From Flectonema sp. DT1601 (Eukaryota > Euglenozoa > Diplonemea > Diplonemida > Diplonemidae), in assembly GCA_964019425.1 (NCBI GenBank), contig OZ025841.1, positions 680,477 to 744,476 of the forward strand: a DNA stretch of 64,000 bases, given 5' to 3'. The stretch's first letter is position 1; every line of letters starts with the position of its first letter. The notes beneath the pieces are model-generated. The model saw nothing but the letters and a program-made list of their open reading frames with translations, searched no databases and was not told the DNA's origin. The position numbers were made by a program, and so were the translations under genes. This document shows, piece by piece, positions 50,226-62,400 of this stretch.

Positions 50226-50491
50226 CTACTGGAAACAGGTGACATCCCCTGTCTTTAACGCCCTCGCCATTGCAATTGGGTTCCCCCCGTACCTCAGCGT
50301 GGTGTCCGAAAGGGCCGACACTCCTGCATGCTTGGCCAGCCTGCTTATCAGCCCTTCTGTGAGTCCTTGCTGCTCTTGGTCGGATGCCAGAACTTCCAAC
50401 AGATGACTTATCGCACCCCTTTTTATTGAGTGGGCGGTGTATCTTTTCATCCTGCCGTCTTGCTGGAACGTTTTCACTAACTTTGACGTGT
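50226..50491 (-). pseudogene. Tyrosine recombinase, C-terminal ~88 residues
   Basis: The remaining part begins at the satellite junction (YTSKLVKTFQQDG) and ends at TAG 50226-50228. It includes the second active-site box, AHSIKRGAISHLL, with His and Lys/Arg in the HxxR region. The LAKHAGVSALSDTTLRYGGN box has the second His and the nucleophilic Tyr. The first catalytic Arg and the rest of the N-terminal part are missing. In a live element this enzyme would integrate circular cDNA. The frame runs on through the repeat as AGLRVCGF units, which is meaningless. Confidence 0.82.
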
Positions 50492-53400
50492 AAACCCGCA
50501 AACCCGCAAACCCGCAAACCCGCAAACCCGCAAACCCGCAAACCCGCAAACCCGCAAACCCGCAAACCCGCAAACCCGCAAACCCGCAAACCCGCAAACC
50601 CGCAAACCCGCAAACCCGCAAACCCGCAAACCCGCAAACCCGCAAACCCGCAAACCCGCAAACCCGCAAACCCGCAAACCCGCAAACCCGCAAACCCGCA
50701 AACCCGCAAACCCGCAAACCCGCAAACCCGCAAACCCGCAAACCCGCAAACCCGCAAACCCGCAAACCCGCAAACCCGCAAACCCGCAAACCCGCAAACC
50801 CGCAAACCCGCAAACCCGCAAACCCGCAAACCCGCAAACCCGCAAACCCGCAAACCCGCAAACCCGCAAACCCGCAAACCCGCAAACCCGCAAACCCGCA
50901 AACCCGCAAACCCGCAAACCCGCAAACCCGCAAACCCGCAAACCCGCAAACCCGCAAACCCGCAAACCCGCAAACCCGCAAACCCGCAAACCCGCAAACC
51001 CGCAAACCCGCAAACCCGCAAACCCGCAAACCCGCAAACCCGCAAACCCGCAAACCCGCAAACCCGCAAACCCGCAAACCCGCAAACCCGCAAACCCGCA
51101 AACCCGCAAACCCGCAAACCCGCAAACCCGCAAACCCGCAAACCCGCAAACCCGCAAACCCGCAAACCCGCAAACCCGCAAACCCGCAAACCCGCAAACC
51201 CGCAAACCCGCAAACCCGCAAACCCGCAAACCCGCAAACCCGCAAACCCGCAAACCCGCAAACCCGCAAACCCGCAAACCCGCAAACCCGCAAACCCGCA
51301 AACCCGCAAACCCGCAAACCCGCAAACCCGCAAACCCGCAAACCCGCAAACCCGCAAACCCGCAAACCCGCAAACCCGCAAACCCGCAAACCCGCAAACC
51401 CGCAAACCCGCAAACCCGCAAACCCGCAAACCCGCAAACCCGCAAACCCGCAAACCCGCAAACCCGCAAACCCGCAAACCCGCAAACCCGCAAACCCGCA
51501 AACCCGCAAACCCGCAAACCCGCAAACCCGCAAACCCGCAAACCCGCAAACCCGCAAACCCGCAAACCCGCAAACCCGCAAACCCGCAAACCCGCAAACC
51601 CGCAAACCCGCAAACCCGCAAACCCGCAAACCCGCAAACCCGCAAACCCGCAAACCCGCAAACCCGCAAACCCGCAAACCCGCAAACCCGCAAACCCGCA
51701 AACCCGCAAACCCGCAAACCCGCAAACCCGCAAACCCGCAAACCCGCAAACCCGCAAACCCGCAAACCCGCAAACCCGCAAACCCGCAAACCCGCAAACC
51801 CGCAAACCCGCAAACCCGCAAACCCGCAAACCCGCAAACCCGCAAACCCGCAAACCCGCAAACCCGCAAACCCGCAAACCCGCAAACCCGCAAACCCGCA
51901 AACCCGCAAACCCGCAAACCCGCAAACCCGCAAACCCGCAAACCCGCAAACCCGCAAACCCGCAAACCCGCAAACCCGCAAACCCGCAAACCCGCAAACC
52001 CGCAAACCCGCAAACCCGCAAACCCGCAAACCCGCAAACCCGCAAACCCGCAAACCCGCAAACCCGCAAACCCGCAAACCCGCAAACCCGCAAACCCGCA
52101 AACCCGCAAACCCGCAAACCCGCAAACCCGCAAACCCGCAAACCCGCAAACCCGCAAACCCGCAAACCCGCAAACCCGCAAACCCGCAAACCCGCAAACC
52201 CGCAAACCCGCAAACCCGCAAACCCGCAAACCCGCAAACCCGCAAACCCGCAAACCCGCAAACCCGCAAACCCGCAAACCCGCAAACCCGCAAACCCGCA
52301 AACCCGCAAACCCGCAAACCCGCAAACCCGCAAACCCGCAAACCCGCAAACCCGCAAACCCGCAAACCCGCAAACCCGCAAACCCGCAAACCCGCAAACC
52401 CGCAAACCCGCAAACCCGCAAACCCGCAAACCCGCAAACCCGCAAACCCGCAAACCCGCAAACCCGCAAACCCGCAAACCCGCAAACCCGCAAACCCGCA
52501 AACCCGCAAACCCGCAAACCCGCAAACCCGCAAACCCGCAAACCCGCAAACCCGCAAACCCGCAAACCCGCAAACCCGCAAACCCGCAAACCCGCAAACC
52601 CGCAAACCCGCAAACCCGCAAACCCGCAAACCCGCAAACCCGCAAACCCGCAAACCCGCAAACCCGCAAACCCGCAAACCCGCAAACCCGCAAACCCGCA
52701 AACCCGCAAACCCGCAAACCCGCAAACCCGCAAACCCGCAAACCCGCAAACCCGCAAACCCGCAAACCCGCAAACCCGCAAACCCGCAAACCCGCAAACC
52801 CGCAAACCCGCAAACCCGCAAACCCGCAAACCCGCAAACCCGCAAACCCGCAAACCCGCAAACCCGCAAACCCGCAAACCCGCAAACCCGCAAACCCGCA
52901 AACCCGCAAACCCGCAAACCCGCAAACCCGCAAACCCGCAAACCCGCAAACCCGCAAACCCGCAAACCCGCAAACCCGCAAACCCGCAAACCCGCAAACC
53001 CGCAAACCCGCAAACCCGCAAACCCGCAAACCCGCAAACCCGCAAACCCGCAAACCCGCAAACCCGCAAACCCGCAAACCCGCAAACCCGCAAACCCGCA
53101 AACCCGCAAACCCGCAAACCCGCAAACCCGCAAACCCGCAAACCCGCAAACCCGCAAACCCGCAAACCCGCAAACCCGCAAACCCGCAAACCCGCAAACC
53201 CGCAAACCCGCAAACCCGCAAACCCGCAAACCCGCAAACCCGCAAACCCGCAAACCCGCAAACCCGCAAACCCGCAAACCCGCAAACCCGCAAACCCGCA
53301 AACCCGCAAACCCGCAAACCCGCAAACCCGCAAACCCGCAAACCCGCAAACCCGCAAACCCGCAAACCCGCAAACCCGCAAACCCGCAAACCCGCAAACC

Positions 53401-56400
53401 CGCAAACCCGCAAACCCGCAAACCCGCAAACCCGCAAACCCGCAAACCCGCAAACCCGCAAACCCGCAAACCCGCAAACCCGCAAACCCGCAAACCCGCA
53501 AACCCGCAAACCCGCAAACCCGCAAACCCGCAAACCCGCAAACCCGCAAACCCGCAAACCCGCAAACCCGCAAACCCGCAAACCCGCAAACCCGCAAACC
53601 CGCAAACCCGCAAACCCGCAAACCCGCAAACCCGCAAACCCGCAAACCCGCAAACCCGCAAACCCGCAAACCCGCAAACCCGCAAACCCGCAAACCCGCA
53701 AACCCGCAAACCCGCAAACCCGCAAACCCGCAAACCCGCAAACCCGCAAACCCGCAAACCCGCAAACCCGCAAACCCGCAAACCCGCAAACCCGCAAACC
53801 CGCAAACCCGCAAACCCGCAAACCCGCAAACCCGCAAACCCGCAAACCCGCAAACCCGCAAACCCGCAAACCCGCAAACCCGCAAACCCGCAAACCCGCA
53901 AACCCGCAAACCCGCAAACCCGCAAACCCGCAAACCCGCAAACCCGCAAACCCGCAAACCCGCAAACCCGCAAACCCGCAAACCCGCAAACCCGCAAACC
54001 CGCAAACCCGCAAACCCGCAAACCCGCAAACCCGCAAACCCGCAAACCCGCAAACCCGCAAACCCGCAAACCCGCAAACCCGCAAACCCGCAAACCCGCA
54101 AACCCGCAAACCCGCAAACCCGCAAACCCGCAAACCCGCAAACCCGCAAACCCGCAAACCCGCAAACCCGCAAACCCGCAAACCCGCAAACCCGCAAACC
54201 CGCAAACCCGCAAACCCGCAAACCCGCAAACCCGCAAACCCGCAAACCCGCAAACCCGCAAACCCGCAAACCCGCAAACCCGCAAACCCGCAAACCCGCA
54301 AACCCGCAAACCCGCAAACCCGCAAACCCGCAAACCCGCAAACCCGCAAACCCGCAAACCCGCAAACCCGCAAACCCGCAAACCCGCAAACCCGCAAACC
54401 CGCAAACCCGCAAACCCGCAAACCCGCAAACCCGCAAACCCGCAAACCCGCAAACCCGCAAACCCGCAAACCCGCAAACCCGCAAACCCGCAAACCCGCA
54501 AACCCGCAAACCCGCAAACCCGCAAACCCGCAAACCCGCAAACCCGCAAACCCGCAAACCCGCAAACCCGCAAACCCGCAAACCCGCAAACCCGCAAACC
54601 CGCAAACCCGCAAACCCGCAAACCCGCAAACCCGCAAACCCGCAAACCCGCAAACCCGCAAACCCGCAAACCCGCAAACCCGCAAACCCGCAAACCCGCA
54701 AACCCGCAAACCCGCAAACCCGCAAACCCGCAAACCCGCAAACCCGCAAACCCGCAAACCCGCAAACCCGCAAACCCGCAAACCCGCAAACCCGCAAACC
54801 CGCAAACCCGCAAACCCGCAAACCCGCAAACCCGCAAACCCGCAAACCCGCAAACCCGCAAACCCGCAAACCCGCAAACCCGCAAACCCGCAAACCCGCA
54901 AACCCGCAAACCCGCAAACCCGCAAACCCGCAAACCCGCAAACCCGCAAACCCGCAAACCCGCAAACCCGCAAACCCGCAAACCCGCAAACCCGCAAACC
55001 CGCAAACCCGCAAACCCGCAAACCCGCAAACCCGCAAACCCGCAAACCCGCAAACCCGCAAACCCGCAAACCCGCAAACCCGCAAACCCGCAAACCCGCA
55101 AACCCGCAAACCCGCAAACCCGCAAACCCGCAAACCCGCAAACCCGCAAACCCGCAAACCCGCAAACCCGCAAACCCGCAAACCCGCAAACCCGCAAACC
55201 CGCAAACCCGCAAACCCGCAAACCCGCAAACCCGCAAACCCGCAAACCCGCAAACCCGCAAACCCGCAAACCCGCAAACCCGCAAACCCGCAAACCCGCA
55301 AACCCGCAAACCCGCAAACCCGCAAACCCGCAAACCCGCAAACCCGCAAACCCGCAAACCCGCAAACCCGCAAACCCGCAAACCCGCAAACCCGCAAACC
55401 CGCAAACCCGCAAACCCGCAAACCCGCAAACCCGCAAACCCGCAAACCCGCAAACCCGCAAACCCGCAAACCCGCAAACCCGCAAACCCGCAAACCCGCA
55501 AACCCGCAAACCCGCAAACCCGCAAACCCGCAAACCCGCAAACCCGCAAACCCGCAAACCCGCAAACCCGCAAACCCGCAAACCCGCAAACCCGCAAACC
55601 CGCAAACCCGCAAACCCGCAAACCCGCAAACCCGCAAACCCGCAAACCCGCAAACCCGCAAACCCGCAAACCCGCAAACCCGCAAACCCGCAAACCCGCA
55701 AACCCGCAAACCCGCAAACCCGCAAACCCGCAAACCCGCAAACCCGCAAACCCGCAAACCCGCAAACCCGCAAACCCGCAAACCCGCAAACCCGCAAACC
55801 CGCAAACCCGCAAACCCGCAAACCCGCAAACCCGCAAACCCGCAAACCCGCAAACCCGCAAACCCGCAAACCCGCAAACCCGCAAACCCGCAAACCCGCA
55901 AACCCGCAAACCCGCAAACCCGCAAACCCGCAAACCCGCAAACCCGCAAACCCGCAAACCCGCAAACCCGCAAACCCGCAAACCCGCAAACCCGCAAACC
56001 CGCAAACCCGCAAACCCGCAAACCCGCAAACCCGCAAACCCGCAAACCCGCAAACCCGCAAACCCGCAAACCCGCAAACCCGCAAACCCGCAAACCCGCA
56101 AACCCGCAAACCCGCAAACCCGCAAACCCGCAAACCCGCAAACCCGCAAACCCGCAAACCCGCAAACCCGCAAACCCGCAAACCCGCAAACCCGCAAACC
56201 CGCAAACCCGCAAACCCGCAAACCCGCAAACCCGCAAACCCGCAAACCCGCAAACCCGCAAACCCGCAAACCCGCAAACCCGCAAACCCGCAAACCCGCA
56301 AACCCGCAAACCCGCAAACCCGCAAACCCGCAAACCCGCAAACCCGCAAACCCGCAAACCCGCAAACCCGCAAACCCGCAAACCCGCAAACCCGCAAACC

Positions 56401-59400
56401 CGCAAACCCGCAAACCCGCAAACCCGCAAACCCGCAAACCCGCAAACCCGCAAACCCGCAAACCCGCAAACCCGCAAACCCGCAAACCCGCAAACCCGCA
56501 AACCCGCAAACCCGCAAACCCGCAAACCCGCAAACCCGCAAACCCGCAAACCCGCAAACCCGCAAACCCGCAAACCCGCAAACCCGCAAACCCGCAAACC
56601 CGCAAACCCGCAAACCCGCAAACCCGCAAACCCGCAAACCCGCAAACCCGCAAACCCGCAAACCCGCAAACCCGCAAACCCGCAAACCCGCAAACCCGCA
56701 AACCCGCAAACCCGCAAACCCGCAAACCCGCAAACCCGCAAACCCGCAAACCCGCAAACCCGCAAACCCGCAAACCCGCAAACCCGCAAACCCGCAAACC
56801 CGCAAACCCGCAAACCCGCAAACCCGCAAACCCGCAAACCCGCAAACCCGCAAACCCGCAAACCCGCAAACCCGCAAACCCGCAAACCCGCAAACCCGCA
56901 AACCCGCAAACCCGCAAACCCGCAAACCCGCAAACCCGCAAACCCGCAAACCCGCAAACCCGCAAACCCGCAAACCCGCAAACCCGCAAACCCGCAAACC
57001 CGCAAACCCGCAAACCCGCAAACCCGCAAACCCGCAAACCCGCAAACCCGCAAACCCGCAAACCCGCAAACCCGCAAACCCGCAAACCCGCAAACCCGCA
57101 AACCCGCAAACCCGCAAACCCGCAAACCCGCAAACCCGCAAACCCGCAAACCCGCAAACCCGCAAACCCGCAAACCCGCAAACCCGCAAACCCGCAAACC
57201 CGCAAACCCGCAAACCCGCAAACCCGCAAACCCGCAAACCCGCAAACCCGCAAACCCGCAAACCCGCAAACCCGCAAACCCGCAAACCCGCAAACCCGCA
57301 AACCCGCAAACCCGCAAACCCGCAAACCCGCAAACCCGCAAACCCGCAAACCCGCAAACCCGCAAACCCGCAAACCCGCAAACCCGCAAACCCGCAAACC
57401 CGCAAACCCGCAAACCCGCAAACCCGCAAACCCGCAAACCCGCAAACCCGCAAACCCGCAAACCCGCAAACCCGCAAACCCGCAAACCCGCAAACCCGCA
57501 AACCCGCAAACCCGCAAACCCGCAAACCCGCAAACCCGCAAACCCGCAAACCCGCAAACCCGCAAACCCGCAAACCCGCAAACCCGCAAACCCGCAAACC
57601 CGCAAACCCGCAAACCCGCAAACCCGCAAACCCGCAAACCCGCAAACCCGCAAACCCGCAAACCCGCAAACCCGCAAACCCGCAAACCCGCAAACCCGCA
57701 AACCCGCAAACCCGCAAACCCGCAAACCCGCAAACCCGCAAACCCGCAAACCCGCAAACCCGCAAACCCGCAAACCCGCAAACCCGCAAACCCGCAAACC
57801 CGCAAACCCGCAAACCCGCAAACCCGCAAACCCGCAAACCCGCAAACCCGCAAACCCGCAAACCCGCAAACCCGCAAACCCGCAAACCCGCAAACCCGCA
57901 AACCCGCAAACCCGCAAACCCGCAAACCCGCAAACCCGCAAACCCGCAAACCCGCAAACCCGCAAACCCGCAAACCCGCAAACCCGCAAACCCGCAAACC
58001 CGCAAACCCGCAAACCCGCAAACCCGCAAACCCGCAAACCCGCAAACCCGCAAACCCGCAAACCCGCAAACCCGCAAACCCGCAAACCCGCAAACCCGCA
58101 AACCCGCAAACCCGCAAACCCGCAAACCCGCAAACCCGCAAACCCGCAAACCCGCAAACCCGCAAACCCGCAAACCCGCAAACCCGCAAACCCGCAAACC
58201 CGCAAACCCGCAAACCCGCAAACCCGCAAACCCGCAAACCCGCAAACCCGCAAACCCGCAAACCCGCAAACCCGCAAACCCGCAAACCCGCAAACCCGCA
58301 AACCCGCAAACCCGCAAACCCGCAAACCCGCAAACCCGCAAACCCGCAAACCCGCAAACCCGCAAACCCGCAAACCCGCAAACCCGCAAACCCGCAAACC
58401 CGCAAACCCGCAAACCCGCAAACCCGCAAACCCGCAAACCCGCAAACCCGCAAACCCGCAAACCCGCAAACCCGCAAACCCGCAAACCCGCAAACCCGCA
58501 AACCCGCAAACCCGCAAACCCGCAAACCCGCAAACCCGCAAACCCGCAAACCCGCAAACCCGCAAACCCGCAAACCCGCAAACCCGCAAACCCGCAAACC
58601 CGCAAACCCGCAAACCCGCAAACCCGCAAACCCGCAAACCCGCAAACCCGCAAACCCGCAAACCCGCAAACCCGCAAACCCGCAAACCCGCAAACCCGCA
58701 AACCCGCAAACCCGCAAACCCGCAAACCCGCAAACCCGCAAACCCGCAAACCCGCAAACCCGCAAACCCGCAAACCCGCAAACCCGCAAACCCGCAAACC
58801 CGCAAACCCGCAAACCCGCAAACCCGCAAACCCGCAAACCCGCAAACCCGCAAACCCGCAAACCCGCAAACCCGCAAACCCGCAAACCCGCAAACCCGCA
58901 AACCCGCAAACCCGCAAACCCGCAAACCCGCAAACCCGCAAACCCGCAAACCCGCAAACCCGCAAACCCGCAAACCCGCAAACCCGCAAACCCGCAAACC
59001 CGCAAACCCGCAAACCCGCAAACCCGCAAACCCGCAAACCCGCAAACCCGCAAACCCGCAAACCCGCAAACCCGCAAACCCGCAAACCCGCAAACCCGCA
59101 AACCCGCAAACCCGCAAACCCGCAAACCCGCAAACCCGCAAACCCGCAAACCCGCAAACCCGCAAACCCGCAAACCCGCAAACCCGCAAACCCGCAAACC
59201 CGCAAACCCGCAAACCCGCAAACCCGCAAACCCGCAAACCCGCAAACCCGCAAACCCGCAAACCCGCAAACCCGCAAACCCGCAAACCCGCAAACCCGCA
59301 AACCCGCAAACCCGCAAACCCGCAAACCCGCAAACCCGCAAACCCGCAAACCCGCAAACCCGCAAACCCGCAAACCCGCAAACCCGCAAACCCGCAAACC

Positions 59401-62400
59401 CGCAAACCCGCAAACCCGCAAACCCGCAAACCCGCAAACCCGCAAACCCGCAAACCCGCAAACCCGCAAACCCGCAAACCCGCAAACCCGCAAACCCGCA
59501 AACCCGCAAACCCGCAAACCCGCAAACCCGCAAACCCGCAAACCCGCAAACCCGCAAACCCGCAAACCCGCAAACCCGCAAACCCGCAAACCCGCAAACC
59601 CGCAAACCCGCAAACCCGCAAACCCGCAAACCCGCAAACCCGCAAACCCGCAAACCCGCAAACCCGCAAACCCGCAAACCCGCAAACCCGCAAACCCGCA
59701 AACCCGCAAACCCGCAAACCCGCAAACCCGCAAACCCGCAAACCCGCAAACCCGCAAACCCGCAAACCCGCAAACCCGCAAACCCGCAAACCCGCAAACC
59801 CGCAAACCCGCAAACCCGCAAACCCGCAAACCCGCAAACCCGCAAACCCGCAAACCCGCAAACCCGCAAACCCGCAAACCCGCAAACCCGCAAACCCGCA
59901 AACCCGCAAACCCGCAAACCCGCAAACCCGCAAACCCGCAAACCCGCAAACCCGCAAACCCGCAAACCCGCAAACCCGCAAACCCGCAAACCCGCAAACC
60001 CGCAAACCCGCAAACCCGCAAACCCGCAAACCCGCAAACCCGCAAACCCGCAAACCCGCAAACCCGCAAACCCGCAAACCCGCAAACCCGCAAACCCGCA
60101 AACCCGCAAACCCGCAAACCCGCAAACCCGCAAACCCGCAAACCCGCAAACCCGCAAACCCGCAAACCCGCAAACCCGCAAACCCGCAAACCCGCAAACC
60201 CGCAAACCCGCAAACCCGCAAACCCGCAAACCCGCAAACCCGCAAACCCGCAAACCCGCAAACCCGCAAACCCGCAAACCCGCAAACCCGCAAACCCGCA
60301 AACCCGCAAACCCGCAAACCCGCAAACCCGCAAACCCGCAAACCCGCAAACCCGCAAACCCGCAAACCCGCAAACCCGCAAACCCGCAAACCCGCAAACC
60401 CGCAAACCCGCAAACCCGCAAACCCGCAAACCCGCAAACCCGCAAACCCGCAAACCCGCAAACCCGCAAACCCGCAAACCCGCAAACCCGCAAACCCGCA
60501 AACCCGCAAACCCGCAAACCCGCAAACCCGCAAACCCGCAAACCCGCAAACCCGCAAACCCGCAAACCCGCAAACCCGCAAACCCGCAAACCCGCAAACC
60601 CGCAAACCCGCAAACCCGCAAACCCGCAAACCCGCAAACCCGCAAACCCGCAAACCCGCAAACCCGCAAACCCGCAAACCCGCAAACCCGCAAACCCGCA
60701 AACCCGCAAACCCGCAAACCCGCAAACCCGCAAACCCGCAAACCCGCAAACCCGCAAACCCGCAAACCCGCAAACCCGCAAACCCGCAAACCCGCAAACC
60801 CGCAAACCCGCAAACCCGCAAACCCGCAAACCCGCAAACCCGCAAACCCGCAAACCCGCAAACCCGCAAACCCGCAAACCCGCAAACCCGCAAACCCGCA
60901 AACCCGCAAACCCGCAAACCCGCAAACCCGCAAACCCGCAAACCCGCAAACCCGCAAACCCGCAAACCCGCAAACCCGCAAACCCGCAAACCCGCAAACC
61001 CGCAAACCCGCAAACCCGCAAACCCGCAAACCCGCAAACCCGCAAACCCGCAAACCCGCAAACCCGCAAACCCGCAAACCCGCAAACCCGCAAACCCGCA
61101 AACCCGCAAACCCGCAAACCCGCAAACCCGCAAACCCGCAAACCCGCAAACCCGCAAACCCGCAAACCCGAAACCCGCAAACCCGCAAACCCGCAAACCC
61201 GCAAACCCGCAAACCCGCAAACCCGCAAACCCGCAAACCCGCAAACCCGCAAACCCGCAAACCCGCAAACCCGCAAACCCGCAAACCCGCAAACCCGCAA
61301 ACCCGCAAACCCGCAAACCCGCAAACCCGCAAACCCGCAAACCCGCAAACCCGCAAACCCGCAAACCCGCAAACCCGCAAACCCGCAAACCCGCAAACCC
61401 GCAAACCCGCAAACCCGCAAACCCGCAAACCCGCAAACCCGCAAACCCGCAAACCCGCAAACCCGCAAACCCGCAAACCCGCAAACCCGCAAACCCGCAA
61501 ACCCGCAAACCCGCAAACCCGCAAACCCGCAAACCCGCAAACCCGCAAACCCGCAAACCCGCAAACCCGCAAACCCGCAAACCCGCAAACCCGCAAACCC
61601 GCAAACCCGCAAACCCGCAAACCCGCAAACCCGCAAACCCGCAAACCCGCAAACCCGCAAACCCGCAAACCCGCAAACCCGCAAACCCGCAAACCCGCAA
61701 ACCCGCAAACCCGCAAACCCGCAAACCCGCAAACCCGCAAACCCGCAAACCCGCAAACCCGCAAACCCGCAAACCCGCAAACCCGCAAACCCGCAAACCC
61801 GCAAACCCGCAAACCCGCAAACCCGCAAACCCGCAAACCCGCAAACCCGCAAACCCGCAAACCCGCAAACCCGCAAACCCGCAAACCCGCAAACCCGCAA
61901 ACCCGCAAACCCGCAAACCCGCAAACCCGCAAACCCGCAAACCCGCAAACCCGCAAACCCGCAAACCCGCAAACCCGCAAACCCGCAAACCCGCAAACCC
62001 GCAAACCCGCAAACCCGCAAACCCGCAAACCCGCAAACCCGCAAACCCGCAAACCCGCAAACCCGCAAACCCGCAAACCCGCAAACCCGCAAACCCGCAA
62101 ACCCGCAAACCCGCAAACCCGCAAACCCGCAAACCCGCAAACCCGCAAACCCGCAAACCCGCAAACCCGCAAACCCGCAAACCCGCAAACCCGCAAACCC
62201 GCAAACCCGCAAACCCGCAAACCCGCAAACCCGCAAACCCGCAAACCCGCAAACCCGCAAACCCGCAAACCCGCAAACCCGCAAACCCGCAAACCCGCAA
62301 ACCCGCAAACCCGCAAACCCGCAAACCCGCAAACCCGCAAACCCGCAAACCCGCAAACCCGCAAACCCGCAAACCCGCAAACCCGCAAACCCGCAAACCC

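Larger units (their letters stand above)
48507..50491 (-). mobile_element. Decayed tyrosine-recombinase retroelement, VIPER/TATE (DIRS-like) type
   Basis: Read right to left: the end of a tyrosine recombinase, a reverse transcriptase, an RNase H and a short C-terminal segment. The order YR, then RT-RH, and motifs such as CRDFKTGFYQV, RLPMGH and WIDNIR agree with my memory of the trypanosomatid elements VIPER and TATE. The upstream part is replaced by the AAACCCGC satellite at 50491/50492. Two frame changes (near 49730-49760 and ~48740) and one in-frame TGA (49139-49141) show that this copy is dead. No terminal repeats were identified. Confidence 0.8.
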
